This document shows, piece by piece, positions 1 through 6,009 of a stretch of DNA of 10,713 nt (positions are counted from its first letter, which is position 1; every line of letters starts with the position of its first letter). A program made the translations under genes and the position numbers. Origin of the DNA: Paracoccaceae bacterium (GTDB taxonomy: Bacteria > Pseudomonadota > Alphaproteobacteria > Rhodobacterales > Rhodobacteraceae). The DNA lies in assembly GCA_003545125.1 (NCBI GenBank), contig DQCI01000322.1:368-11080 (forward strand), given 5' to 3'. Under the pieces are notes generated by a model that saw only the letters and a list, made by a program, of their open reading frames with translations, was not told where the DNA came from and ran no database searches.

Positions 1-62
1 GGGTGGGCGAACTCGGACAGGGGTACAAGCCATTGTTTTTCATGACGATAGCGCTAACTACA

Positions 63-80
63 ACTTCGCCCGGGCGAAGT
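63..80. repeat. Perfect 18-bp palindrome
   Basis: ACTTCGCCCGGGCGAAGT reads identically on both strands. It lies 62 bases beyond the stop of the minus-strand DsrC-like gene and, on that strand, is followed by the mildly T-rich TTGTAGTT. It could be part of a transcription stop region or a protein-binding site. With no spacer it would form a hairpin only with a small CCGG loop. Nothing recognisable as a gene is seen in bases 1-141. Confidence 0.6.
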
Positions 81-114
81 GGGCGAGGAGGTAGTACCCC
101 CCCGCCCGTGTCGT

Positions 115-132
115 CCCGGGCAAGGGCCCGGG
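115..132 (-). terminator. GC hairpin after the DsrC-like gene (possible terminator)
   Basis: CCCGGGC and GCCCGGG pair as a 7-bp stem around a 4-base loop, starting about 10 bases after the stop codon of the minus-strand DsrC-like gene. There is no clear T-run after it, so it is a weak intrinsic terminator at best. It may act together with the palindrome at 63-80. Confidence 0.35.
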
Positions 133-141
133 CGAAATCCC

Positions 142-483
142 TCAGTAGCCGCCCTTGCGCTTGCTTTCCGGCACGCCGGCCAGACGTCCGCCCTGCTTCG
201 ACGGGTCCATCGGGAAAAGATCGTAAAGGTCGCCTTGCTTGATCTTCTCGCCCCAGGCGTCACTCATCGCCTTGATGATCGCCCGGGTATTGGGCTGGTT
301 CTCGCGGTTCTCGAAGTATTCTTCCCGCAGGTAGTTGATCACGTCCCAATGCCGCTCGGTGAGCTCGGGGATGTCCTCGGCCGCCGCCATGGCGCGGGCG
401 AGATCTTCCGACCAATCGTCATGGTTGACGAGAAAGCCGGTCTCGGTGGTCTCGATCGATTGGCCGTTGAATTCGAATGCCAT
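142..483 (-). CDS. DsrC/TusE-family sulfur-relay-like protein lacking all cysteines
   Basis: The 113-residue protein matches the DsrC/TusE/DsvC fold family over its whole length: an N-terminal FNGQSIETTETGFL segment, the DDWSEDLA helix, LTERHWDVINYLR, NQPNTRAIIKAM and the C-terminal LFPMDPSKQGGRLAGVP arm. True DsrC and TusE carry one or two redox cysteines in this arm (CysB in the A-C-K segment, CysA next to last). Here both positions are glycine (KQGGR and the GGY end), and the protein has no cysteine anywhere, so it cannot carry a persulfide or form the DsrC trisulfide. Cysteine-free members of this family have been described as putative regulatory sulfur-related proteins (RspA). A regulatory or structural role is therefore inferred, not shown. 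Of two adjacent ATGs, the second (483) is chosen because GGAGG lies 5 bases before it; starting at 486 adds one Met. The gene is downstream of rnpA on the same strand. Confidence 0.85.
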   Translation of the reverse strand: MAFEFNGQSIETTETGFLVNHDDWSEDLARAMAAAEDIPELTERHWDVINYLREEYFENRENQPNTRAIIKAMSDAWGEKIKQGDLYDLFPMDPSKQGGRLAGVPESKRKGGY

Positions 484-549
484 CATGTCCTCCCTGGTGT
501 GCGCATCCTGTCCGCCTGCCGTTGACCGGCACGAACATTCAAAGATCAC

Positions 550-577
550 GATATACGATTTCCACCACCGGGGCCAA
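550..577 (-). promoter_or_regulatory. Candidate sigma-70 promoter of the DsrC-like gene
   Basis: On the minus strand, TTGGCC (577-572) and TATATC (555-550) are separated by 16 bases and sit about 65 bases before the DsrC-like start, in the 119-base gap after rnpA. This would let the gene be transcribed separately from rpmH-rnpA. The -35 match is only moderate. Confidence 0.4.
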
Positions 578-602
578 GAGGCAAGACCGCGGGCAATCGG
601 GA

Positions 603-1034
603 TCAGGACGGCGTGCGCGGCGCGTGGGCCCGAACAAGCGCGCGCGAGAGGTCGGTTTCCATCTCTGCGAAGGCGCGGGTGTTGGTCTCGGTCCGGCGGG
701 CGATCAGCACGTAATCCCAGCCGCACCTCCCTTGGGACGCGATCACCGCACGAGCAAGGGCACGCAGGCGCCGTTTCGCACGGTTGCGGGCGACCGCATT
801 GCCGACCTTCTTGGACGCCGTGTAGCCCACGCGAATTCCGGCCGCGGGAGCCTCGGCGGGGTCACGGCGTCGGGCTTGAAGCACAAAGGCGGGGGCCTGG
901 GCTTTGCGGGCCCGGGCGCATGCGAGGAAATCGGCGCGTTTGCGAAGCGTCTCAAGGCGCGGCGTGCCGACCTCGGGGTCCGCGCAAACAGAATCCGCTG
1001 GCGGCCTGTCCTCATGGGCGGCCCCCGGCGGCAT
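603..1034 (-). CDS. rnpA: Ribonuclease P protein component
   Basis: RnpA is the protein cofactor of RNase P, which trims the 5' leader from tRNA precursors. The 143-residue protein shows the family hallmarks: LRKRADFL near residue 35-45 and the basic signature RNRAKRRLRALAR in the RNR helix that contacts the RNA, preceded by VGYTASKKVGNAV. The C-terminal DYVLIARRTE strand also fits. The ATG at 1034 is the first one downstream of rpmH, 38 bases after the rpmH stop. It has no good Shine-Dalgarno, so translation may be coupled to rpmH. The same frame stays open upstream through all of rpmH to a GTG at 1223, so a longer form cannot be excluded. yidD and yidC, which often follow rnpA, are not found in the following 600 bases. 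Confidence 0.93.
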   Translation of the reverse strand: MPPGAAHEDRPPADSVCADPEVGTPRLETLRKRADFLACARARKAQAPAFVLQARRRDPAEAPAAGIRVGYTASKKVGNAVARNRAKRRLRALARAVIASQGRCGWDYVLIARRTETNTRAFAEMETDLSRALVRAHAPRTPS

Positions 1035-1058
1035 CAGTGTTTCACGAACTGGGCGATC

Positions 1059-1087
1059 GCTCAGGCGGTCGCTCAGGCGCTCAGGCG
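1059..1087. repeat. Three copies of GCTCAGGCG at the rpmH 3' end
   Basis: GCTCAGGCG occurs at 1059-1067, 1071-1079 and 1079-1087, the last two sharing a base. On the minus strand the copies cover the last codons of rpmH, its TGA stop and the start of the rpmH-rnpA gap. They give a second in-frame TGA 12 bases after the first. This looks like a small local duplication. Confidence 0.7.
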
Positions 1088-1207
1088 CTTGCGGCCCTGC
1101 GCGCGTCGCGCATTGATAATCCTGCGCCCAGCCTTCGTCGCCATCCGCGCACGGAAGCCGTGGCGGCGCTTGCGAACCAGGTTCGAGGGTTGAAAAGTGC
1201 GTTTCAT
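1073..1207 (-). CDS. rpmH: 50S ribosomal protein L34
   Basis: This 44-residue gene encodes the smallest large-subunit protein, bound to 23S rRNA. It starts [18 protein letters not shown], continues [18 protein letters not shown] and ends GRKRLSA. This is the complete L34 family sequence at normal length, with the alphaproteobacterial flavour of the C-terminal half. GGAG lies 7 bases before the ATG. It is the first gene of an rpmH-rnpA transcript, the usual bacterial arrangement, from the promoter at 1275-1303. dnaA, the common upstream neighbour near oriC, is not present; a VOC protein is encoded divergently instead. Confidence 0.98.
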   Translation of the reverse strand: MKRTFQPSNLVRKRRHGFRARMATKAGRRIINARRAQGRKRLSA

Positions 1208-1274
1208 CGCCCGTCTCCGTCACTCATGCCCCGGAACCCCGGTGGAATCGGGGGCAAATCCATTCGAAGACCGG

Positions 1275-1303
1275 TCTATAGGCGCGCACGGTCCCCAAGT
1301 CAA
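1275..1303 (-). promoter_or_regulatory. Strong sigma-70 promoter of rpmH-rnpA
   Basis: On the minus strand TTGACT (1303-1298) and TATAGA (1280-1275) are separated by exactly 17 bases, close to the housekeeping consensus. This places transcription start near 1268 and gives rpmH a leader of about 60 bases. A strong constitutive promoter suits a ribosomal protein gene. Confidence 0.8.
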
Positions 1304-1338
1304 ACGCCGAAATCGGCTCATTCGGGCGGGCGTGCCAG

Positions 1339-1367
1339 TTGCATCCTGCGGTACTAAGGCCTATTGT
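1339..1367 (+). promoter_or_regulatory. Candidate promoter of the VOC gene
   Basis: TTGCAT (1339-1344) and TATTGT (1362-1367) are spaced by 17 bases. Transcription would start about 20 bases before the VOC start codon, leaving room for the AGGAGG at 1385-1390. It is back to back with the rpmH promoter. Confidence 0.5.
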
Positions 1368-1373
1368 ATACCA
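1364..1373. promoter_or_regulatory. Operator-like near-palindrome TTGTATACCA
   Basis: TTGTATACCA overlaps the -10 box and probable start point of the VOC promoter. It resembles the TNGTNNNACNA sites bound by GntR regulators of the FadR (FCD) subfamily. A related sequence, ATAGTATGCAG, follows directly. No GntR gene is present in this window, so repression by one is inference only. Confidence 0.35.
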
Positions 1374-1395
1374 TAGTATGCAGTAGGAGGCAGCC

Positions 1396-1773
1396 ATGCT
1401 CAACGAGCTCCATCATGTCCAGCTTGCAATGCCAAAGGGCGGTGAACCCGAGGCGCGCGACTTCTACGCAGACCTCCTCGGCCTCGACGAGGTGCCGAAG
1501 CCGCCCGATCTCGCCCGACGCGGCGGCGTCTGGTTCGAGCGCGGTCCGGTTCGGGTTCACCTCGGCATCGAAGAGCCGTTCCGACCGGCGCGCAAGGCGC
1601 ACCCCGCGTTCCTGGTTAGCGATCTCGCCGCGCTCCGCGCCCGGTTCGACGCTGTGGGCCAGAGCTACCGGACCGACGGCGCGCTGCCAGGCTATGACCG
1701 GATCTACACCGACGATCCTTTCGGCAACCGGATCGAGCTCTTGGAACCCGCCCGTGGGCGGGCCGCATTGTAA
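1396..1773 (+). CDS. Single-domain VOC (glyoxalase/dioxygenase-fold) protein
   Basis: The 125-residue protein is one vicinal-oxygen-chelate module pair: the opening ELHHVQLAMPKG strand, the helix ARDFYADLLGL typical of the family, a second half starting HPAFLVSDLAALRARF, and the ending YTDDPFGNRIELLEP. His7, His69 and Glu114 occupy positions where family members bind a divalent metal. The family includes glyoxalases, dioxygenases and resistance proteins; the substrate cannot be told from sequence. AGGAGG (1385-1390) sits 5 bases before the ATG, fixing the start. It is encoded singly, divergent from rpmH. The gap to the TVP38 gene is about 110 bases, so it may or may not be co-transcribed with that group. 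Confidence 0.88.
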   Translation: MLNELHHVQLAMPKGGEPEARDFYADLLGLDEVPKPPDLARRGGVWFERGPVRVHLGIEEPFRPARKAHPAFLVSDLAALRARFDAVGQSYRTDGALPGYDRIYTDDPFGNRIELLEPARGRAAL

Positions 1774-1786
1774 CAACCTGTAACAA
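1769..1786. repeat. Direct repeat TGTAACAA, 10-bp period
   Basis: TGTAACAA occurs at 1769-1776 and 1779-1786, the first copy including the TAA stop of the VOC gene. Two direct half-sites one helical turn apart resemble OmpR-family response-regulator sites. They lie about 95 bases before the TVP38 gene, whose group ends in a sensor kinase. The functional link is inference. Confidence 0.4.
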
Positions 1787-1881
1787 TCGGGCGCGCGGGA
1801 TCACTCGGGCGTGAGACCGGGGCTGTGGCTCTGGGCATCGCGGCCCGGACGCGCCATGTTCCCCGGCAACCCGGAGAGATG

Positions 1882-2598
1882 ATGCCCGAAACCACACGCA
1901 ACCCGTACAGGCTCCTGCCGATCCTTGCTATCGCGCTCGCAGCGGCGGCCGGGTTGGTCTGGCTGCGCCCCTTTCTGTCCTTCGAGGCACTCGCGTCGCA
2001 TCGGGGCGCGCTCGAGGCCTTCGTCGCGGGCAACTACGCCCTGGCTGTCGCCGTGTTCCTTGCCGTTTATATCGCCATTGTTGCGCTGTCGCTCCCCGGT
2101 GCGACCATTGCCACCCTTACCGGCGGCTTCCTGTTCGGGCTGTTCCCGGGCGTGTTCTACAATGCAGGGGCCGCGACGCTCGGCGCGGCGCTCATCTTCC
2201 TGGCGGCCCGCATGGGGCTGGGCGAACGGCTCTCGGCCCGGATTGATGCCTCGTCGGGCAGCATCGGCCGGCTCAAGCGCGGGCTCGACCGCGATCAATG
2301 GTCGGTCCTGTTCCTCATGCGCCTGGTGCCGGTGGTGCCGTTCTTCGTTGCCAACGTGATCCCGGGTCTGCTCGCGGTGCCGCTGCATCGCTACCTCGTC
2401 ACCACCGCGCTCGGCATTCTCCCGGGCGCACTTGTCTACACCTCGGTCGGGGCCGGGCTCGGCGAGGTGTTCGACGCCGGTGAACGCCCGGATCTCGGGG
2501 TGATCTTCGAACCCCATATCCTGCTCCCGCTTCTTGGTCTCAGCCTGCTCGCCGCCCTGCCGATCCTGCTGCGCCCGTTCCGAAAGACCCCCGCATGA
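1882..2598 (+). CDS. TVP38/TMEM64 family inner-membrane protein
   Basis: The 238-residue protein has a basic N-terminus, a first membrane segment near residues 11-29 and others near 52-72, 78-108, 172-194 and 212-231. The signature GGFLFGLFPGVFYNAGAATL (residues 81-100) with the following FLAAR, and FLMRLVPVVPFF (144-155) with VIPGL, identify the SNARE-associated/DedA-related TVP38/TMEM64 family. Members are linked to lipid scrambling and membrane homeostasis, but the bacterial role is unsettled. ATG 1882 is chosen because GGAG (1873-1876) lies 5 bases before it; an adjacent ATG at 1879 and a GTG at 1825 in the same frame are less likely. The stop overlaps the start of the next gene as ATGA, so the two are translationally coupled. 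TVP38 proteins are often found beside or fused to such oxidoreductases. Confidence 0.9.
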   Translation: MPETTRNPYRLLPILAIALAAAAGLVWLRPFLSFEALASHRGALEAFVAGNYALAVAVFLAVYIAIVALSLPGATIATLTGGFLFGLFPGVFYNAGAATLGAALIFLAARMGLGERLSARIDASSGSIGRLKRGLDRDQWSVLFLMRLVPVVPFFVANVIPGLLAVPLHRYLVTTALGILPGALVYTSVGAGLGEVFDAGERPDLGVIFEPHILLPLLGLSLLAALPILLRPFRKTPA

Positions 2599-3959
2599 CC
2601 AAAATCGAGACCGATATCTGCGTGATCGGCGCCGGCTCCGGCGGTCTGTCGGTGGCGGCGGGCGCGGTCCAGATGGGCGCGAAGGTGGTGCTGATCGAGG
2701 CCGGCGAGATGGGCGGCGATTGCCTCAACACCGGCTGCGTGCCCTCGAAAGCGCTACTGCACGCGAGTGCGGAAGGGCTCGACTGGGATGCGGCCCATGC
2801 CCATGTGCGCGCGACGATTGAAAGGATCGCCCCTCACGACTCGGTCGAGCGGTTCGAAGGGCTCGGGGTGCGAGTGCTCAAAGGCTTTGCCCAGTTCACC
2901 GCTCCGCGCGAAGTCATGGTGGGCGAGGTTCGCGTGCGAGCTCGCCGCTTCGTCGTCGCAACCGGGTCGCAACCGTTTGTACCCGACATCCCGGGGCTTG
3001 CCGCGCTGCCCTATCTCACCAACGAGACGATCTTCGATCTGCCCGAGCGCCCCGCCCACTTGCTTGTGGTCGGTGGTGGGGCGATCGGGATCGAGATGGC
3101 GCAGGCGCATTGCCGGCTGGGATGTGAGGTGACGGTGATCGAGGCGCAGAAGGCTCTGGGCCGCGAGGACCCGGACGCGGTGGCCTTGGTGCTGAAAGCC
3201 CTCGAAGGCGAGGGGGTCAGCATCCACCAGAACACATCGGTCTCGGCGGCGCGGGCACATGCTGACGGCATCGCGCTCGACACATCGGCCGGTGAGATCA
3301 CAGGATCTCACCTCCTTGTAGCCACCGGCCGCCGCCCGTCCATCGAGGCGATGGGGCTCGAAAAGGCGGGCGTCGAAACCGGGCCCGGCGGGATCGTCAC
3401 CGATGCCCGGCTGCGCACCTCGAACCGGCGGATTTTTGCGGTCGGCGATGTCACCGGCGGGGCCCAATTTACCCATGTTGCCGGCTATCAGGCCGGGTTG
3501 GTTGTACGCTCGGCCCTGTTCGGACTGCCCGCCCGCGCGCGTTCCGATCACATCCCGCGTGCGATCTACACCACGCCCGAGCTCGCCCAGGTGGGCCTCA
3601 CCGAGACCGACGCCCGCGCAACCCACGGCGCCGCCGTCGAGATTTTAAAGGTCGAGCTCACGGCCAACGACCGGGCCGCGGCGACCGGACTCGACACAGG
3701 GTTCCTCAAGGTAATGGTCGCCCGGGGCCGTCCTGTGGGGGCGACCCTGGTCGGCGAGGATGCGGGCGAACAAATTGCGTTCTGGGCCCTGGCGCTGGCG
3801 TCCCGCCTCAAGATGAGCGCTATTGCCGGGACCGTTTTGCCCTATCCGACCGTCGCCGAGCTTTCAAAGCGGGCCGCGGGTGCCTATTTCTCTCCTCGTC
3901 TGTTTGGTAACCTCTGGGTCAAGCGGGTGGTGCGCGCCGTGCAACGGTTCGTGCCCTGA
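2595..3959 (+). CDS. MerA-like FAD-dependent pyridine nucleotide-disulfide oxidoreductase
   Basis: The 454-residue cytoplasmic flavoprotein belongs to the dihydrolipoamide dehydrogenase/mercuric reductase class. It has the FAD-binding GAGSGG (residues 12-17), the redox disulfide in GGDCLNTGCVPSK (Cys43, Cys48), the NAD(P)H-binding GGGAIG (160-165), ATGRRP, and the second FAD motif FAVGDV (281-286), then a dimerisation domain. The C-terminal catalytic His-Pro of dihydrolipoamide dehydrogenase is replaced by Tyr in LPYPTVAELSK (Tyr417), as in mercuric reductases. However, the N-terminal metal-binding domain and the C-terminal vicinal cysteines of true MerA are missing and no mer genes are near. 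The substrate is therefore unknown. Pairing with the upstream membrane protein (4-base overlap) suggests a joint redox function at the membrane. The histidine kinase gene starts 31 bases after its stop. Confidence 0.9.
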   Translation: MTKIETDICVIGAGSGGLSVAAGAVQMGAKVVLIEAGEMGGDCLNTGCVPSKALLHASAEGLDWDAAHAHVRATIERIAPHDSVERFEGLGVRVLKGFAQFTAPREVMVGEVRVRARRFVVATGSQPFVPDIPGLAALPYLTNETIFDLPERPAHLLVVGGGAIGIEMAQAHCRLGCEVTVIEAQKALGREDPDAVALVLKALEGEGVSIHQNTSVSAARAHADGIALDTSAGEITGSHLLVATGRRPSIEAMGLEKAGVETGPGGIVTDARLRTSNRRIFAVGDVTGGAQFTHVAGYQAGLVVRSALFGLPARARSDHIPRAIYTTPELAQVGLTETDARATHGAAVEILKVELTANDRAAATGLDTGFLKVMVARGRPVGATLVGEDAGEQIAFWALALASRLKMSAIAGTVLPYPTVAELSKRAAGAYFSPRLFGNLWVKRVVRAVQRFVP

Positions 3960-3990
3960 CCGCCCGTCCCTGACCTTGCGCGAGGAGCGT

Positions 3991-5382
3991 ATGTTCAACT
4001 CGTTGTCCGGCCGGTTCCTGGTGCTCACCATCGCCTTCGTCATGCTGGCGGAGGTGCTCATCTTCGTGCCCTCGGTCGCGGGCTTTCGTGAGGATTACCT
4101 GCGTACCCGGCTCGAGCGCGCCCAGATCGCCTCATTGGCGCTGCTGGCCGACGACATGATCGACCCCGACCTTGAACAGGAGCTGCTCCAGACGGCGGGC
4201 GTCTACAACGTCGTTCTCCTGCGCAACGAGGCGCGCGAGCTGATGTTGTCTTCGCCGGTGCCAAGCCCGGTCGTCACCACCTACGATCTGCGCAGGCCCT
4301 CACGGTTCGAGATGATCCGCGACGGGGTCGCCCGCCTGTTCAAGCCGCAGGACGAAGTGATCCGGGTGATCGGCGCGCCGGTGAGGATGGGCGGGATCGA
4401 GATCGAAGTGACATTGCCGGCCCAGCCCCTGCACGAGGCGATGGTCGCCTACAGCCGCAACATCCTGTGGCTGTCGCTGGCAATCTCGGGCATCACCGCC
4501 GGGCTCCTGTTCCTCGCGGTCCGCATGCTGTTCGTGCGTCCAATCAAGACCGTGGTCGGGTCGATGATCTCCTACGCCCAGGCGCCCGAGGACGCGCGGC
4601 GCGTGTTCGAGCCCTCCTCTAAGCTCAGGGAGTTGCGCGAGGCCGAGCAGGCGTTGCACGACATGCAGACCCAGCTTTCCGCGGCGTTGAAACAGAAGGA
4701 ACGCCTGGCTCAGCTCGGGGGGGCCGTGGCGCGGATCAGCCACGATCTGCGCAACATCCTGACCACTGCCCAGCTTTTCGCCGACCGGGTAGAGATGAGC
4801 GGCGATCCCGGGGTGCAGCGCACCGTGCCGAAGCTGATCGGGTCGATCAACCGGGCTGTGAACCTGACCGAAGCCACGCTGTCGTTTGGCCGCGCCGAAG
4901 ATCCCGCGCCCCGGCTTGACCGGGTTTCGCTCGCCGAGATCGTCGAGGATGTCGTCGAAAGCGAACGTCTGGCCACAGGCGAGCACGATATTTCCTACGG
5001 AGAGGACATCGGCAGCGCGCTTACCGTCCGGGCCGACCCGGAACAGCTCTACCGCATCCTTCGCAACCTCGTGCGCAACGCCCGCCAGGCCATCGAGGCG
5101 AGCGGTGCGCCGGGCGAGATCATGGTTGCGGCGGGGGAAGGTCCGGCGGAATGGACCATCACCGTTACCGATACGGGTCCCGGCCTGCCGCCCAAAACGC
5201 AAGAGACTTTGTTCCAACCCTTTGCCGCTGGCGGGCGTAAAGGCGGCACCGGGCTTGGCCTCGCCATCGCTGCCGACCTCGCACGCGGGCACGGCGGCCG
5301 GCTTGATCTGGTCCGCACCGGCCCGGACGGCACAAGCTTCGCCGTCCACCTGCCCAAGGGCATCGAAGGCGCCGCTGCCTGA
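3991..5382 (+). CDS. Membrane sensor histidine kinase (NtrB-like H-box)
   Basis: The 463-residue kinase has one membrane segment at about 8-30, an extracytoplasmic sensor region of about 125 residues, a second membrane segment at 158-178 and a HAMP-like linker from RPIK (183-186) into a coiled stretch up to about 240. The phosphoacceptor His251 lies in ISHDLRNILTTAQLF. The ATP-binding domain has an N-box (NLVRNARQA, from Asn359), a G1 box DTGPG (394-398) and a G2 box GGTGLGL (418-424), so all key residues are intact. The signal is unknown. GAGGAG lies just before the ATG. The gene follows the reductase by 31 bases and is probably in its operon. No response regulator is in the window: the next gene is a tRNA. 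A partner elsewhere is needed. Confidence 0.93.
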   Translation: MFNSLSGRFLVLTIAFVMLAEVLIFVPSVAGFREDYLRTRLERAQIASLALLADDMIDPDLEQELLQTAGVYNVVLLRNEARELMLSSPVPSPVVTTYDLRRPSRFEMIRDGVARLFKPQDEVIRVIGAPVRMGGIEIEVTLPAQPLHEAMVAYSRNILWLSLAISGITAGLLFLAVRMLFVRPIKTVVGSMISYAQAPEDARRVFEPSSKLRELREAEQALHDMQTQLSAALKQKERLAQLGGAVARISHDLRNILTTAQLFADRVEMSGDPGVQRTVPKLIGSINRAVNLTEATLSFGRAEDPAPRLDRVSLAEIVEDVVESERLATGEHDISYGEDIGSALTVRADPEQLYRILRNLVRNARQAIEASGAPGEIMVAAGEGPAEWTITVTDTGPGLPPKTQETLFQPFAAGGRKGGTGLGLAIAADLARGHGGRLDLVRTGPDGTSFAVHLPKGIEGAAA

Positions 5383-5395
5383 GCGCGAATACCCC

Positions 5396-5424
5396 TTGCA
5401 TCCCCCCGCGAGGGTCGCTACATC
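5396..5424 (+). promoter_or_regulatory. Promoter of tRNA-Arg
   Basis: TTGCAT (5396-5401) and TACATC (5419-5424) are 17 bases apart. The -10 box ends 12 bases before the mature tRNA 5' end, the usual spacing for a singly transcribed tRNA. It starts 13 bases after the kinase stop, so the tRNA need not depend on kinase transcription. Confidence 0.65.
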
Positions 5425-5436
5425 CCCGCTACCCGC

Positions 5437-5513
5437 GCGCTGGTAGCTCAGTTGGATAGAGTACTTGACTACGAATCAAGGGGTCGGGGGTTCGAATCCT
5501 CCCCAGCGCGCCA
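5437..5513 (+). tRNA. tRNA-Arg (anticodon ACG)
   Basis: A full cloverleaf can be drawn over 77 bases. The acceptor GCGCTGG (5437-5443) pairs with CCAGCGC (5503-5509). The D-arm begins TAGCTCAG. The anticodon stem CTTGA/TCAAG encloses the loop CTACGAA with anticodon ACG at 5471-5473. The T-arm GGGGG/CCTCC encloses TTCGAAT. Discriminator G5510 is followed by an encoded CCA. ACG (with A34 normally edited to inosine) reads CGU, CGC and CGA. tRNA genes of this kind are common integration sites for mobile elements, and an AlpA-like gene lies downstream. Confidence 0.97.
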
Positions 5514-5521
5514 AATTTTTC

Positions 5522-5560
5522 AAAGGCTTATAGCGAAGTCGCTGAGCCTTTTTGTTTTCT
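5522..5560 (+). terminator. Intrinsic terminator after tRNA-Arg
   Basis: AAAGGCT (5522-5528) pairs with AGCCTTT (5545-5551), with an inner AGCGA/TCGCT stem (5532-5536/5539-5543). The hairpin runs into TTTTTGTTTT. The stem-loop plus T-run just after the CCA end is a clear Rho-independent terminator. The 180 bases from here to the AlpA-like gene are visibly AT-richer than the surroundings and hold no other gene I can see. Confidence 0.85.
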
Positions 5561-5699
5561 TAGTCTCTTTTTAGTCGCCTGAATCGCATCATTCATCGGC
5601 GGTTTCCAGTGTTCAGCGATGTTCCAATTAAGCATCAGACTCGCGTTGCGACCCCTCTCCCGATATCCTGATCTTGCCTAGGTATCGTCGTAACCTGGG

Positions 5700-5711
5700 G
5701 CATCGCGATGC
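5700..5711. promoter_or_regulatory. Perfect 12-bp palindrome upstream of the AlpA-like gene
   Basis: GCATCGCGATGC is perfectly palindromic and ends 23 bases before the AlpA-like ATG. Its place fits an operator, for example for autoregulation by the small DNA-binding protein it precedes. No convincing promoter boxes were found around it. Confidence 0.35.
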
Positions 5712-5734
5712 TCTTCAATCATGGAGACATCGTG

Positions 5735-5932
5735 ATGAGGATACTTTCAAAGCGCCAACTCAAGGAGTTGGTCCTCTACTCGCCGCAACACGTCGCGCGG
5801 CTGGAAAAGGCAGGCCAATTCCCCAAGCGGGTACAGCTGGGCCCGAACAGAGTGGGATGGGTTGAGGTCGAGGTGCTGGAGTGGCTCCAGAGCCGGTTGG
5901 ACCGCCGAGAAGAGCCCGAGCGACGCTCCTGA
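5735..5932 (+). CDS. AlpA-family phage/element regulatory protein
   Basis: The 65-residue protein reads MRILSKRQLKELVLYSPQHV, then ARLEKAGQFPKRVQLGPNR and VGWVEVEVLEWLQSRL. This is the compact winged-helix AlpA layout: helix-turn-helix, a wing carrying FPKRVQLGPNRVGW, and a helix ending in a charged tail. AlpA-type proteins act as excisionases or transcription activators in prophages and integrative elements. GGAG (5723-5726) precedes ATG 5735 by 8 bases; GTG 5732 in the same frame is an equally spaced alternative. It stands alone behind a tRNA gene with no integrase, replication or structural genes nearby, so it is probably a remnant. Whether it still acts is unknown. Confidence 0.8.
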   Translation: MRILSKRQLKELVLYSPQHVARLEKAGQFPKRVQLGPNRVGWVEVEVLEWLQSRLDRREEPERRS

Positions 5933-5943
5933 AACAGGAGCCA

Positions 5944-5974
5944 GGGTGGCCAGGCGTGCACAGCCTGGTCACCC
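5944..5974 (+). terminator. Strong hairpin after the AlpA-like gene
   Basis: GGGTG-g-CCAGGC pairs with GCCTGG-t-CACCC around the 7-base loop GTGCACA: 11 pairs with a single mismatch. It starts 11 bases after the AlpA-like stop. There is no T-run, so it may be an RNA-stabilising or Rho-independent-like 3' structure, not a classical terminator. Confidence 0.5.
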
Positions 5975-6009
5975 AACTTCAGTACATCGGGCCGGACACC
6001 AGGCAGGAA

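Noticed and set aside
335..1357. Plus-strand frame of 340 codons across the DsrC-like, rnpA and rpmH region
   Set aside because: It runs opposite three recognised genes, is rich in Arg, Pro and Ser, and has no motif.
1825..1881. Upstream GTG start extending the TVP38 protein by 19 residues
   Set aside because: There is no ribosome site before it, whereas GGAG stands at good distance before the ATG at 1882.
2754..3626. Minus-strand frame opposite the flavin oxidoreductase
   Set aside because: It is a shadow of a well-supported gene and has no recognisable domain.
2595..3959. Annotation as true mercuric reductase
   Set aside because: The N-terminal metal-binding domain and the C-terminal cysteine pair are absent, and no mer transport or regulator gene is near. 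Only the catalytic core and the Tyr substitution are MerA-like.
4300..5349. Long minus-strand frame opposite the histidine kinase
   Set aside because: The plus strand has every kinase motif in order; the antisense translation is low-information and lacks a ribosome site.
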